This document shows positions 1 through 10,161 of a DNA stretch of 64,000 nucleotides, piece by piece. The stretch's first letter is position 1; the number at the start of each line of letters is the position of its first letter. Origin of the DNA: Dactylorhiza incarnata. Its lineage: Eukaryota; Streptophyta; Magnoliopsida; Asparagales; Orchidaceae. The stretch spans positions 3,107,501-3,171,500 of the forward strand of contig JAWHQI010000262.1 of assembly GCA_033032865.1 (NCBI GenBank), given 5' to 3'. Made by a program: the position numbers and the translations under genes. Below the pieces are notes generated by a model. That model was not told where the DNA came from. It was given only the letters and a program-made list of their open reading frames with translations, and did no database searches.

Positions 1-601
1 AAAATTCCTACATAAACATTCCAACCCAAATAAAAAATTTCTAGGAGCACCAATATACCAATCACAAGTCGGAAGGTGGCTGATCTGGGACTGGAGACTG
101 CAATGCAAGGAGATCTGAAAATCTCTACTCTGAAATCGCCTGAAAAGGGGGGCCTGTAGGGGGGAGTTTTCAGTGAGGGGGTGGATCTAATAATGGAAAT
201 TAGGGTGAGAGAGGACTGCAAAACCGATCAAAGAAGGCCATAAAAAATCTCCTAGAACACACGCGGCGGAGTGCGGCCAAACGACGAGAAGTCCCGGCGG
301 CAGGAGAAGCAACGATACCAGTCGACGTCGCCGACGGAGAGGAGGGTATCCTCCTGCAGCAGCCCGATCGGGATGGATCGCCTTTGGTCGGGGTCATCGA
401 CGGGCGCGAGAGCGAGGAGAGAACCCTAGACAAGCCTTTCCCTCGATCGGATCGCGTCTGGACTGGAGCTATCGACCCCGGCAGGAGTTTAATGAGAAAC
501 GGCGGTTACTAAAAACCAGAGTTTGGGTCCAACAGCTGCGCCAAACAACGCTTATGCTCCAAACGGCGTTTCATGCCTGCCGCACCGGAGCGAAACCGCC
601 C
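1..601. other. Unassigned sequence left of the copia fragment
   Basis: No gene is supported here. The left 200 bases are ordinary AT-rich sequence. About 240-480 is GC-rich and open on the minus strand for 77 codons (200-433), with a Ser/Arg/Pro-rich translation that matches no family I recognise. It could be the 5' leader of a host gene reading leftward out of the window, or part of an older transposon. The junction with reverse-transcriptase homology near 602 is abrupt. Confidence 0.3.
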
Positions 602-1350
602 AACCAAACGGTACCTAAATGGGTCTTCAGGAACAAGCTAGATGATCAAGGTTTCATAATCAGAAATAAAGCAAGATTGGTAGCCCAAGGATACTCTCAG
701 GAAGAAGGAATTGATTATGATCAAACCATTGCTCTTGTTGCTAGACTTGAAGCTATAAGGATATTTCTTGCCTTTGCTGCCTTCAAGAAATTCAAAGTAT
801 ATCAGATGGATGTGAAGAGTGCTTTTCTAAATGGAGATATTAAAGAAGAAGTTTATGTGGAACAACTACTAGGTTTTATCTCTCCAACTCACTCTTCTTA
901 TTTCTTCAAGCTTAATAAAGCTCTCTATGGTCTCAAGCAAGCTCCCAGAGCATGGTATGAGACCTTAGCTAATTTTCTTTTAGAGAACAAGTTCTGTAGA
1001 GGCATTGTTGATAAAACCTTATTTTTCAGGATACATAAAAATCAAACATTACTAGTTCAAATTTATGTAGATAATATTATTTTTGGCTCTACTAATTCAA
1101 ATCTATGCAAAAGGTTTTCTGACCTAACACAATCTAAATGTGAAATGAGTAGTATGTGTGAGTTATCTTATTTCCTTGGCCTTCAAGTCAAGCAAACTCC
1201 AAATGGCATATTCATATCACAGTCCAAGTATGTTAAGGAATTAGTGAAAAGATTTGGTATGTCTGATGCTTCCACTATGAAAACACACATGCCCTCCAAT
1301 GCTGTTGTAGACAATGATGAATCAGGGAAACCTGTTGATCAAAAAGTATA
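602..1350 (+). pseudogene. Ty1/copia reverse transcriptase fragment, truncated at both ends
   Basis: This is the central part of a Ty1/copia reverse transcriptase, the enzyme that copies element RNA into DNA. The frame opens at 554, but homology starts near 602. Visible motifs are [45 protein letters not shown] and SYFLGLQV. The catalytic box reads YVDN instead of YVDD, and ARLEA follows a degraded ALV where the family usually has API. Gag, protease and integrase are absent upstream. On the right the protein is cut in the middle of the connection to RNase H, exactly where the LTR of the next element begins at 1351. It is therefore an older copy that served as an insertion target. The remainder is not found in the window. 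Confidence 0.85.
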
Positions 1351-2526
1351 TGTTGGAGCATGCGTTTCGCACTCTTCCGGTTTGATAATAACAAAATCCC
1401 GTTTGTATTTGATTCTATTTTTATTGATGGTGTACAGGTAACAGGTATGAGATGTTCACAATTCTGATTGGAGCTCAATTTGACTGTATGGAGAATTTCG
1501 ATGTCGGAATTTTCCGACATCTATTGTCGCCTAGGCGACTGGACAAAAGTTACAGCAGCAGCTGGCACGGCAGCACGACGAGCAGCAGTTTGGCGCTGTC
1601 GGAATTCCGACAGTGATGTCGCCCAGGCGACAGGACAGAAGTTACAGCAACAGCCCGCACAACATCACGACGAGCGTTAGTTTGGCGTTGTCGGAATTCT
1701 GACAGCGATGTCGCCCAGGCGACAGTGAAAAACTGTAAATTAGTTCGTTTTGTTCGTGCATTCCAAGCTTTGAGAATTCTAAGTCCCTTCTTGAGTGCAT
1801 ACGAACCAGAGAGTTCCAGAACCTCATCAACTCCCATTTGTGCTTAGAAGGTTTGAGATTGAAGACAAGATCGGACGCGCTTCTACATCAACGATCATCT
1901 CGAGGCTTCAACCTTCCTTTCAGAGATCTGAATTTCTAGGGAGTTCTTCATTTCATTTTGTATTTTCATTTATATACATTTCACTTTGTATTGGTAGGGA
2001 AATCGTCTCCTTGTGCGTGACATCTAAGTCCTTGCGTGGCTTAGGGGAAAATTGCTTCCTTGTGCGGAGCGTCCAAGTCCTTGCGTGGCTTGGTAGGAAA
2101 TTGTGGCCTTGTGTGCTACGTCTAGATCTTGGGAAGATCTAGAGGATAGGCTTGGGCTTGGTCTAGGGAGAGACAAGTGATAGCCTTCCGATCCTTGGGA
2201 GAAGGATTGGTAAACACAAATTGTTAAAAGTTTATTATCATATTTGTTCCTTGATCTTAAGCATTGTTAAGATCATTTTTATTGTATGTGAATTTCATGA
2301 TTAAAAAAATTTATTATGTCTTTTTCTTTAATTGCAAATTTGGTTGCTTAATCTTTAACTTAGAAATTTGTGTTTGAATTAATTTAAAATTTACATAGTT
2401 TGAAATTTTTTATAAGTGATTTTTAGAAAAGCAAAATTTGTTTTAAAATTTCTTAAGTAAAAAATCATAATTTAAAAAGGCCTTTATTCACCCCCCCCCC
2501 CTCTAAGGGCGCCCCAAGATCCAACA
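1351..2526 (+). repeat. 5' LTR of the SIRE-like copia element
   Basis: The LTR starts TGTTGG and ends CCAACA, a perfect 6-bp inverted terminus, and is 1176 bp long. It is followed two bases later by a primer-binding site. It holds a three-copy palindrome array (1502-1724), a TATA-like stretch near 1969, repeated short tracts around 2010-2110 (the pair tccttgcgtggctt and similar), and a poly-C run near 2491. No second copy of the LTR is present, so insertion age cannot be estimated. Confidence 0.85.
1502..1724 (+). repeat. Three tandem copies of a palindrome pair in the copia LTR
   Basis: Each unit of about 92-94 bp contains a type-1 palindrome (GTCGGAATTCCGAC or variant) followed 4-6 bases later by a type-2 palindrome (GTCGCCCAGGCGAC or variant). 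Type-1 sites are at 1502-1519, 1596-1613 and 1689-1704. Type-2 sites are at 1526-1539, 1617-1632 and 1709-1724. The sequence between units is also repeated (for example gttacagcaRcag). The same pair recurs near 4224, 7731 and 8971 in this element. Confidence 0.9.
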
Positions 2527-2528
2527 CG

Positions 2529-2540
2529 TGGTATCGGAGC
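2529..2540 (+). other. Primer-binding site, initiator-Met tRNA type
   Basis: TGGTATCGGAGC lies two bases after the LTR end. It matches the plant initiator-Met primer-binding site TGGTATCAGAGC with one change. It fixes the LTR end and the plus orientation of the element. Confidence 0.85.
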
Positions 2541-2575
2541 GAGGTTACTCCAAAACGGTTTTACCACCGAGAGTA

Positions 2576-4537
2576 ATGGCGCACAACGATCACGCGTTCG
2601 TTGAGGGGCAAGGAATTAGTAGGCCACCACTTTTTACGGGCACATACTATAACTATTGGAAAACCCGAATGCGGTGTTTTCTAATAGCTCTCGACATAGA
2701 AGTTTGGAATATGGTCGAGACGAGTTATACTTCCCCAACATTTGTTGTAGGAGATGTAACTATGGACAAACCCAAAGACAAGTGGGATGACAATGATAAA
2801 TTAAAATGTAAGAACAATGCAAAAGCCATGAATGCTTTATTTTGCGCACTAGATCGCACTGAATTTAATAGAGTTTGTGCTTGTAATACTGCATTTGAAA
2901 TTTGGAATCTTTTAGAAATTACACATGAAGGTACTTCGCAGGTAAAGGATTCAAAGCTATTTCAACTGGAGTCAGAGTTCGAAAGATTCAAAATGGAGGT
3001 GGATGAAGAAATTGATACAATGTACACACGATTCACTAAAATCGTGAACGATTCAAAGGTGCTGGGTAAGGTTTTTTCCAATGGAGATTTCGTAAGGAAA
3101 ATCTTAAGATCACTTCCCCCGAAGTTAAATCCTAAAGTGACTGCAATTTCTGAGTCACATGATCTTAATACCTTACAATTGGAGAGCCTCATTGGGAATC
3201 TAAAACCCCGTGAAGTGGAGTTGAAGATTCAAAGCCAAGAGTACAATTTGGAGCCCAAAAAGAAGAGCTTGGCGTTGAAATCTAAAAAGGAAATTGAAAG
3301 TGAGACTGAAGAAAGTGAGGAAGATGAAGAAGGACTATTTGTGAGGAACTTTAAGAAGTTTATGAGAAATTCTGAGAGGAGAAACTCATTTAGAAAATTT
3401 TTCAAAAAGAAGGATTTTTCCTACAACAAAGGCAAAGGAAAAATGGATGATGAAGAAGAACGTCCGCTACCGGAATGCTATCATTGCAAGAAGATTGGAC
3501 ATATAAGAAGCAAGTGCCCAAAATATCTGAGAGAGCAGAAAGAGAAGAGGCACGATAAGAAGTTCAAAAAGAAGGTTCTGAAGGCGGAGACTTGGGATGA
3601 CACAACTTCTGAAGGCTCAAGTGAAGCAAGCGATGAAGATAAAGAAGAAGCAAATGTATGCTTGATGGGGAAAGAAAATGCGTCATATGACGATGATAGC
3701 AGTGTCCAAAGCGACACTGAGGTAACTCCTCCATCTTATGATGATTTATATTCTGAATTTATGAAAACTTGCAAATTTTTGGATAAAAGCCTAAAGGAAA
3801 TCGATTTTTTAAAATGTGAAAATAAAGATCTTTTGAAAGTAAATAAAAGTTATCAAATGAGTTGAAATATATTGGGAATGAGAAGGTAATTTGTCAAGAG
3901 TGTGATCACTCTTCGACAAGGATAAAAGAACTTGAAAAAACTATTTCTAAGTCTGATCAAAAAATTGATCAGCTTCTAAAAGAGAAAAAGGACTTAAAAA
4001 AGGTTGTCAAAACTTCTCATTCTCAATTAGAGAATTACAAGAAAAATGTTGCAAATCGATGTGGCATGATAGTAAAAGAAAATTCAATTTTAAAGTCCAA
4101 AGTAAATGAATTGAACATGGCAATTGGAAAATTTGGTGTTGGAAAAAAAATCTCTGGATATGATTTTAGGCAACCAATGTCATGGGTCAGCAAAATTTGG
4201 ACTAGGATACGTTTCTGGAAGCTTTCGGAAATTTCCGACAGCTGATGTCGGAACCAGCGACAGCTCCAGTTTCAGAAAACCTCTTTTTCAAAATAAAATT
4301 TTTTCTAAGTCCACACATAAAGATGTTTCCTCCTGCAAGAGTCCAGAGAAACCATTAAAGAATGGTTCCTCACTATTCATTGCATGTGCCAAATTTCATC
4401 GATTTGGTCACATCTCAGACTCATGCTGGAAGAAAGGAAAAGTTAATGTTAACCAAATCTGGGTACCTAAGGCGTCCACCTATACCATCGGAGGGACCAC
4501 TTGGGTAACCAGATCTTTACTCTCATCATCTTTTTAG
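2576..4537 (+). pseudogene. Copia gag, broken by frameshifts
   Basis: Gag forms the particle that packages element RNA. I place the start at ATG 2576 (MAHNDHAF); an in-frame GTG at 2528 overlaps the primer-binding site and is unlikely. The capsid-like part (YYNYWKTRMRCFL, about residues 20-40) leads into an acidic/basic stretch and a CCHC zinc knuckle, CYHCKKIGHIRSKC, near 3475-3520. A frameshift near 3850 moves the frame into a long coiled coil (about 3862-4120). A second near 4125 leads to LDMILGNQ and a second, degenerate knuckle (CAKFHRFGHISDSC, about 4385). The later part contains the palindrome pair at 4224-4262, which is translated within the protein. Length and coiled coil fit the SIRE lineage. 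Confidence 0.85.
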
Positions 4538-7531
4538 GTGTGCGTGCAGGCTAGGAATAAGGAAGACGTGTGGTATTTGGACTCTGGATGTTCAAAACAC
4601 ATGACGGGCGATAAATCAAAGTTCCTTAGCCTGGAGATGAAGAAAGGTGGAACAGTGACATTTGGGGATAATGGCAAAGGTAAAGTCAAAGGCATTGGAG
4701 TAGTAGGTAACGAAGAATTTAAAATTTCAAATGTTTTATATGTTAAAGGTTTGAAACATAATTTAATTTCTATTAGTCAGCTATGTGATAAAAATCTAAA
4801 TGTTTTATTTGACTCTAGCTCAAACCTTTGCAAAATTATTGATTCTAAGACAAACGAAATCGTACTTACTGCACCAATAATAAACAATGTCGATACAATC
4901 ACTTTTCATGATTTATCTCATTCTACACTTAAATGTTTTATTTCAAAGAATGATGAACTTGAATTATGGCATAGGAGACTAGGACATTCTAGTGTTAAAC
5001 GCATAGTAAAGCTTTCTAAAAATAAAATAATAAAAGGTTTACCAAATTTGAATGGAAAGCTTTCTTCATTATATGTTCACCATGCCAAAAAGGAAAGTTT
5101 ACAAAATCATCTTTTAGAAGCAAAAATGTAATTTCTACTACTAGACCTCTACAATTATTACATATGGACTTGTTTAGTCCAATTACTACACAAAGTCTAG
5201 GAGGTAGAAAATATACGTTTGTTATTATTGATGATTATTCTAGATTTTGTTGGACATTATTTTTAAATTCAAAATCTGATGCTTTTGATGAATTTGTAAA
5301 ACTAATTTCACGTATTCAAAATGAACTTGATTTAAAAGTGAAATGCATTAGATCAGATCATGGAGGAGAGTTTGATAATGAAAAATTTATTTCATATTGT
5401 AATGAATTTGGGATAAAACATGAATTTTCCGCTCCTCGCACACCACGGCAAAATGGTGTAGTGGAGAGGAAAAATAGAACACTTCAAGAATTAGGACGTA
5501 CTATGCTTTGTGAATTTAAATTGCCAAAATATTTTTGGGCCGAAGCGGTTAGTACTGCATGCTATATTATTAATCGTGTCATGATTCGTCCTACATTACA
5601 ATTAACTCCTTATGAAATTTATTTTCAAAGAAAACCAAATGTATCTTACTTTAAAGTTTTTGGTTGTAAATGCTTTATTTTGAATACAAAAGATAACTTA
5701 GGTAAATTTGATGAAAAATGTGATGAAGGAATTTTCATTGGTTATTCTTCAACTAGCAAGGCCTATAGAGTTTATAATAAACGTACTAAAGTGGTTGAAG
5801 AAACTATTCATGTAAAATTTGATGAAAACATTTCTTGTGTAGAAAATACTAAAGTTGCAGGTAATGAGAAAAATGAAGAAGATGTGGAACAAAATCTGAG
5901 GAAAAATGATGAAGAAAAAGTAGAGAAAGAAGACGAAAAAGATGGTGAAGAAGAAGAAGAACAAGGATATCTACCTCCAACCGAGCTAAGGTTCTCAAAA
6001 GATCATCCGCAAGAATTTGTTATTGGAGAACCATTAAGTGGGGTACGTACACATTCTAGTTTACATGAAAGTTTTTCAAATTTATGTTTTGTCTCAAATA
6101 TAGAACCAAAAGATATTGCCACCGCTTTAAATGATGAATCTTGGTTTCTAGCTATGAATGAAGAACTTAACCAATTTGAAAGAAATAAAGTTTGGATTCT
6201 TGTAGATAGACCTAGTGATCATCCTGTGGTAGGAGTCAAATGGGTTTTTAAAAATAAATTAGATACTGACTCTAGGATCACTAGAAACAAAGATAGGCTT
6301 GTAGCGAAAGGATACAATCAAATTGAAGGGGTAGATTTTGATGAAACTTTTGCACCCATTGCACGATTGGAAGCAGTTAGAATTTTTGTTGCATTTGCTA
6401 GTCATAAAAGATTTATATTATTGCAAATGGATATTAAAACTGCATTTTTAAACGGGTTGATTAAAGAAGAAGTTTATGTTGAACAACCCCCGGGCTTTAT
6501 AAATGAAAAATTTCCTAATCGCGTATATAGATTACTAAAAGCTTTGTATGGTTTAAAACAAGCACCACGAGCATGGTATGATAGATTGACCGTATATTTA
6601 TTACAATATGGTTTTAAAATGGGTGGTGTTGATTGTACACTCTTCATTAAGCAAGTTGATGATGATTTAATTGTTTTACAAATTTATGTTGATGATATTA
6701 TTTTTGGAGCCACTAATGAAGAGTTATGTAATTATTTTGTTAAAATGATGGAAAGTGAATTTGAGATGAGCATGGTAGGAGAACTAAATATTTCTTAGGA
6801 TTTCAAATTATTCAAAAACATGATGGAATTTTTATAAACCAATCAAAATATATACATGATGTTCTGAAAAGATTTGGATTTGAAAATCTTAAACAAGCTA
6901 GTACTCCTATGAGTGTCTCTTTAAAATTAGGAAAAGATGAAAGTGGAATATCCATAGATCAAACTTTATATAGAGGCATGATAGGTTCACTTTTATACTT
7001 AACCGGTTCTAGACCAGATATTATGTTTTCAGTTTGTTTATGTGCTAGATTTCAAGCCGATCCCAGAGAATCACATTTAAAAGCGGTAAAAAGAATTTTT
7101 AGATATTTAATTGGCACATCCAAACTTGGTTTGTGGTATCCTCATAGCGATGATTTTACTCTTTTTGGCTATTCTGATTCTGATTATGCCGGTTGTTCAC
7201 TAGATAGGAAAAGCACTAGTGGCACTTGTCACCTTTTAGGCCCTTCACTCATTTCATGGTCGAGTAGAAAATAGAATTATGTTGCCCTCTCAACCACCGA
7301 GGCGATAACAAAAGTGCAATTGATTTAACTTACAACCTGGTTCATCACTCTACGTCTAAACATATTGATGTTAGGCATCATTTTATAAGAGACCACATTA
7401 AAAATAATCAGATTAAAATTTCCTTCATAGGAACGGATAATCAACTAGCTGATATATTCACAAAACCATTGCCGGATTCCAGGTGTTCAATGCTAAGGCT
7501 TGAATTAGGAATCCTAGATATTTCAAACTAA
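4538..7531 (+). pseudogene. Copia pol: protease, integrase, reverse transcriptase, RNase H
   Basis: The order of domains is the copia order. The protease shows WYLDSGCSKHMTG near 4573. The pre-integrase knuckle LWHRRLGH is near 4963. The integrase core runs from HMDLFSP (5158) through IRSDHGGEF and [15 protein letters not shown] (the D, D and E positions are present). The RT runs from WVFKNKLD (6241) with YVDDIIFG intact near 6687. RNase H starts near 6950 and includes SDSDYAG. There are frameshifts near 5080 and 6793. A deletion near 7302 joins STTEA to a later part of RNase H, removing roughly 40 residues. The frame ends at TAA 7529-7531 after ADIFTKPLP. The enzyme is not expected to be functional. 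Confidence 0.9.
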
Positions 7532-7798
7532 GCATATCCAATATGACAAATCAAGTTTAACAAGATAAAGAACAATGGAAAAACATCATTTTAAATCAAC
7601 ACATAGAATTTGAAAGACTTAACAAAAATTTTCACATCATTAATACTTCATACAAATTGTTCCAGAAAAACAATAGAAATAAACATAAGATTAAGTTCAG
7701 TAAACAGAAAATGAAATCTGGGTAAGTTCACTGTCGGCCAGGCGACAGTGAGTGTCAGAAAATTCCGACATCAGTCAGAAGCAGCAACCTGCTGGAAA
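7532..7798 (+). other. Copia 3' non-coding spacer with palindrome pair
   Basis: This short spacer between the pol stop and the antisense ORF stop is AT-rich. It contains the type-2 palindrome GTCGGCCAGGCGAC with flanks (7731-7748) and a type-1 palindrome (7753-7770). Their order is the reverse of the LTR copies. No ORF on the plus strand is supported. Confidence 0.7.
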
Positions 7799-8914
7799 CT
7801 ACTGAGAATCATCATATCCAGCCCCGCTACTTTCTGGACAGTCTTCTGAAGATCCACGTCTTATAGCCTTTCCACGTCGAGTCCGCCTAACCGATTGGCG
7901 TGGCGGTTCTTCATCTAGGATTTCCCATTCGGCCGCTTCTTCAGGAGTAGGCTTTATCTTCAGTCCCTTCACCAGAAATTTCATAAATTTCTGCAGTCTA
8001 CTGCGATCTTTCTTCACTTCTTTCTTGTGTTCTTCAAATGAATCATGAAGATCATTTATAGACTCTCGTAGTGATCCTCCTCTAGGATTTGTAGGCTCTC
8101 TAATCTCTATTTCAGGGTGAGGCTTTTTATGAGACTTCTTAACTTTCATGGTACCCGTATAGTATATTTCAGGAACACAATCATCTAAGTACGAATCTTG
8201 ACTTATCCATTCATACTTCTTATATAGAATACGTTGAATTATAGCCCCCATTGGCAAAGTATGAATCTTCACCCATTTTGGTTGTTTTAATCTAAAAGCA
8301 TAACGAATCTGGGCAAGGATGAGGTCCGCTACATCAAAGGGTTCCTCCTCTATAATAAAATATGTAAACAACGTCAACTGTGCTGTGATACTCCTTGTAT
8401 CACCACTTTTTAGCATGACTGTATTTCTCAATATGTCTTGGACTAAATAGGCATCAGGAGTGAGTGAAGAGACTTCCGTGATTAGGGTCCTCTTTTGACT
8501 TCCATGTAAACTCATGTTTACAAGAGTCCAATCTCTGTCCCTTCTATAGCTTTCTACTATGTTTGGCATATGATCACTCATAAGAAGACCAAATTCATCT
8601 CTAAGATCAACAGGTGTTATTTCCACTTGTTGACCTTGGATTCTCGATCGCACTCCCCCATCAAATTCAGTGTATTTAGGTTCTTCCAAATGATTGTAAA
8701 ACTCTCGGATCAAGACAGATGAGAACATATCTACTGAAATTACTGATAATATACCTGCATTAGCAAGAAGAGTGTAGATATGGTCGTGCTTAGGAGAGTC
8801 AAATTCAACATATTTTGAAACTCCAATTATTGCCTTCTCAATCCCCGGATATACTTGATATGAACTATGAGCATCTTCAGATATACTTTTACGAGCCTTA
8901 GAACTGGAAGCCAT
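7799..8914 (-). CDS. Antisense ORF (371 aa) in the copia element, putative plant-transposon protein
   Basis: An uninterrupted 371-codon frame lies on the strand opposite to gag-pol, although gag-pol itself is broken several times. The N-terminal half contains REFYNHL at about residues 70-76, followed near residues 87-110 by GGVRSRIQGQQVEITP. This resembles the putative plant transposon protein domain often found as an accessory ORF in plant elements. The C-terminal third is charged and likely coiled coil (about 278-320), ending in a basic patch RRTRRGKAIRRG and an acidic tail. No signal peptide or membrane segment is seen, and no enzyme motif. The ATG is preceded by a pyrimidine-rich tract and TTTGCAG, so a 5' UTR intron is possible. 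It is not the sense-strand envelope-like ORF known from SIRE elements. The function is unknown. Confidence 0.7.
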   Translation of the reverse strand: MASSSKARKSISEDAHSSYQVYPGIEKAIIGVSKYVEFDSPKHDHIYTLLANAGILSVISVDMFSSVLIREFYNHLEEPKYTEFDGGVRSRIQGQQVEITPVDLRDEFGLLMSDHMPNIVESYRRDRDWTLVNMSLHGSQKRTLITEVSSLTPDAYLVQDILRNTVMLKSGDTRSITAQLTLFTYFIIEEEPFDVADLILAQIRYAFRLKQPKWVKIHTLPMGAIIQRILYKKYEWISQDSYLDDCVPEIYYTGTMKVKKSHKKPHPEIEIREPTNPRGGSLRESINDLHDSFEEHKKEVKKDRSRLQKFMKFLVKGLKIKPTPEEAAEWEILDEEPPRQSVRRTRRGKAIRRGSSEDCPESSGAGYDDSQ

Positions 8915-8970
8915 TCTGCAAACATAATAAAACCAAATTACAGTTAATCACTGTTCTGTGCACTGGGACG

Positions 8971-9036
8971 ATGTCGCCCAGGCGACATTGACTGTCGAAA
9001 AATTTCGACAGTAATCCAGTGAGCTTTTTATATGAT
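8971..9036 (-). promoter_or_regulatory. Candidate promoter/leader of the antisense ORF with a palindrome pair
   Basis: Reading on the minus strand, a TATA-like box (ATATAAAAAGC, 9024-9034) is followed by a type-1 palindrome (CTGTCGAAAAATTTCGACAG, 8992-9011) and a type-2 palindrome (ATGTCGCCCAGGCGACAT, 8971-8988), then the ATG at 8914. The type-1-then-type-2 order on the antisense strand is the same order seen in the LTR on the sense strand. A role in antisense transcription or in the 5' UTR is inferred. Confidence 0.5.
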
Positions 9037-9341
9037 TTTCAACTAGACTTCCAGACCTACTCAAAATCAAGCTATATTTCTGTTAAATTTTTATTCAAAA
9101 ACACTATTCATTATCTTCTTTCTATAAACAAAAAAAAACACCACAAGATTCAAAGTTCAAAGTTAAAAAAAAACACTAATAAAAAAAAAATTCAAAGTTC
9201 TAATTTTTATTTCTCTACATCAACATCACAAGATCTAAACCCTCTTTTGAACACCAAGATCTAAAATGTCTAGATCTCCTAAAACTTCTACATTTTTTTT
9301 CTTTCTTCACAAAAACTCAATGAAAAACAAGAGAAATATCC
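9037..9341. other. AT-rich non-coding sequence upstream of the antisense ORF
   Basis: The stretch is A-rich on the plus strand with many short A runs. It has no convincing ORF. It may be the 5' flank of the antisense promoter or the remaining 3' part of the copia element. I see no polypurine tract and no LTR start. Confidence 0.4.
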
Positions 9342-9660
9342 TTCTTTTCCGGAGTCTCCTGAACCTCTTTTCCGGAGCCTCCTGAACCTCTTTTCTGGAG
9401 CCTCCTGAACCTCTTTTCCGGAGTGTTCTGAACCTCTTTTCCTCATGGACCTCTTTTTCGGATCCTCCTAAACCTCTTTTTCGGAGCCTCCTGAACCTCT
9501 TCTCTGGAGCCTCCTGAACCTCTTTTCCAGAGCCTCCTGAACCTCTTTTCCAGAGCCCCTCCTGAACCTCTTTTCCGGATCTTCCTGAACCACTTTTCCG
9601 GATCCTCCTGAACCTCTTTTCCGGATCCTCCTAAACCTCTTTTCTGGAGACCTCTGCACC
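9342..9660. repeat. 24-bp minisatellite, about 13 degenerate units
   Basis: The unit is close to GAGCCTCCTGAACCTCTTTTCC and repeats with a period of about 24 bases, with single-base changes and a few indels. Long minus-strand frames across it are repeat artefacts. It may belong to the copia 3' region or to the flanking sequence. Confidence 0.85.
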
Positions 9661-10161
9661 ACCTCCCGACGACCTCTTTCCTGCTCGTGGCCATCTCTTT
9701 TCTCCATCTCTTCCCACTTCACTCGTAGCTTAAAGTAACCGATCACCTAACAGTTTTCTTCCTCCTTTTCCAGCTTGAGCAAGTATGGCCCTGGTATATT
9801 TTTGGTTCGAACACAACCCAAGCCCATTCAGTAGACCACATGCTAAATGACAGCCCATGCCCTCTGAAATTGGAGAGAGAAGACATGCATGATGGCAAAT
9901 TAGAGATTTTCCCCAAATCCAAGAGAGGACAAGGAGGAAATTGAAGAATGGAAGCCACTTAGCCCTCATTTCCTCTGCCCCAAGCCTTCCTCTCAGCTCC
10001 AACAGTGATTCCCAGCCGAATTACAGAAGAAATTGTGATAGATGGCTGCTAGGAGGAGCAAACAATGCAAGGACGGCCACTCCATAATGGCTGTCTGAGT
10101 TTAAACTTTCCCCATGCCATTTCAACCACACCATCATCTTCAGAGAACTCCAACGAGTCGA
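9661..10161. other. Unassigned sequence left of gypsy element 1
   Basis: No recognised feature. It is the left half of the DNA into which gypsy element 1 inserted; the right half resumes at 19879. The last five bases, GTCGA, are the target-site duplication. Removing the element would join a pyrimidine-rich stretch to the sequence near 19880, with no long ORF across the join. Confidence 0.4.

Larger units (their letters stand above)
1351..9341 (+). mobile_element. SIRE-like Ty1/copia retrotransposon with an antisense ORF; right end not resolved
   Basis: A copia element is inserted into the older RT fragment. Its order is 5' LTR, initiator-Met primer-binding site, gag, protease, integrase, RT and RNase H, then an antisense ORF. 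The long gag with a coiled-coil tail and the domain order suggest the SIRE/Maximus lineage. The five bases before the LTR (GTATA, 1346-1350) are the expected duplication, but no matching copy was found. I see no 3' LTR between 9012 and the next element at 10162, so the right end is truncated or rearranged; the coordinate given is only the last plausible limit. Several frameshifts and a deletion in RNase H make it non-functional. Confidence 0.75.

Noticed and set aside
200..433. Small host gene on the minus strand
   Set aside because: The 77-codon frame has biased composition, no recognisable motif and no splice or promoter context that I could support.
7799..8914. Envelope-like gene of a SIRE element
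   Set aside because: The frame is antisense to gag-pol, has no signal peptide or transmembrane segment, and resembles an antisense accessory ORF instead.
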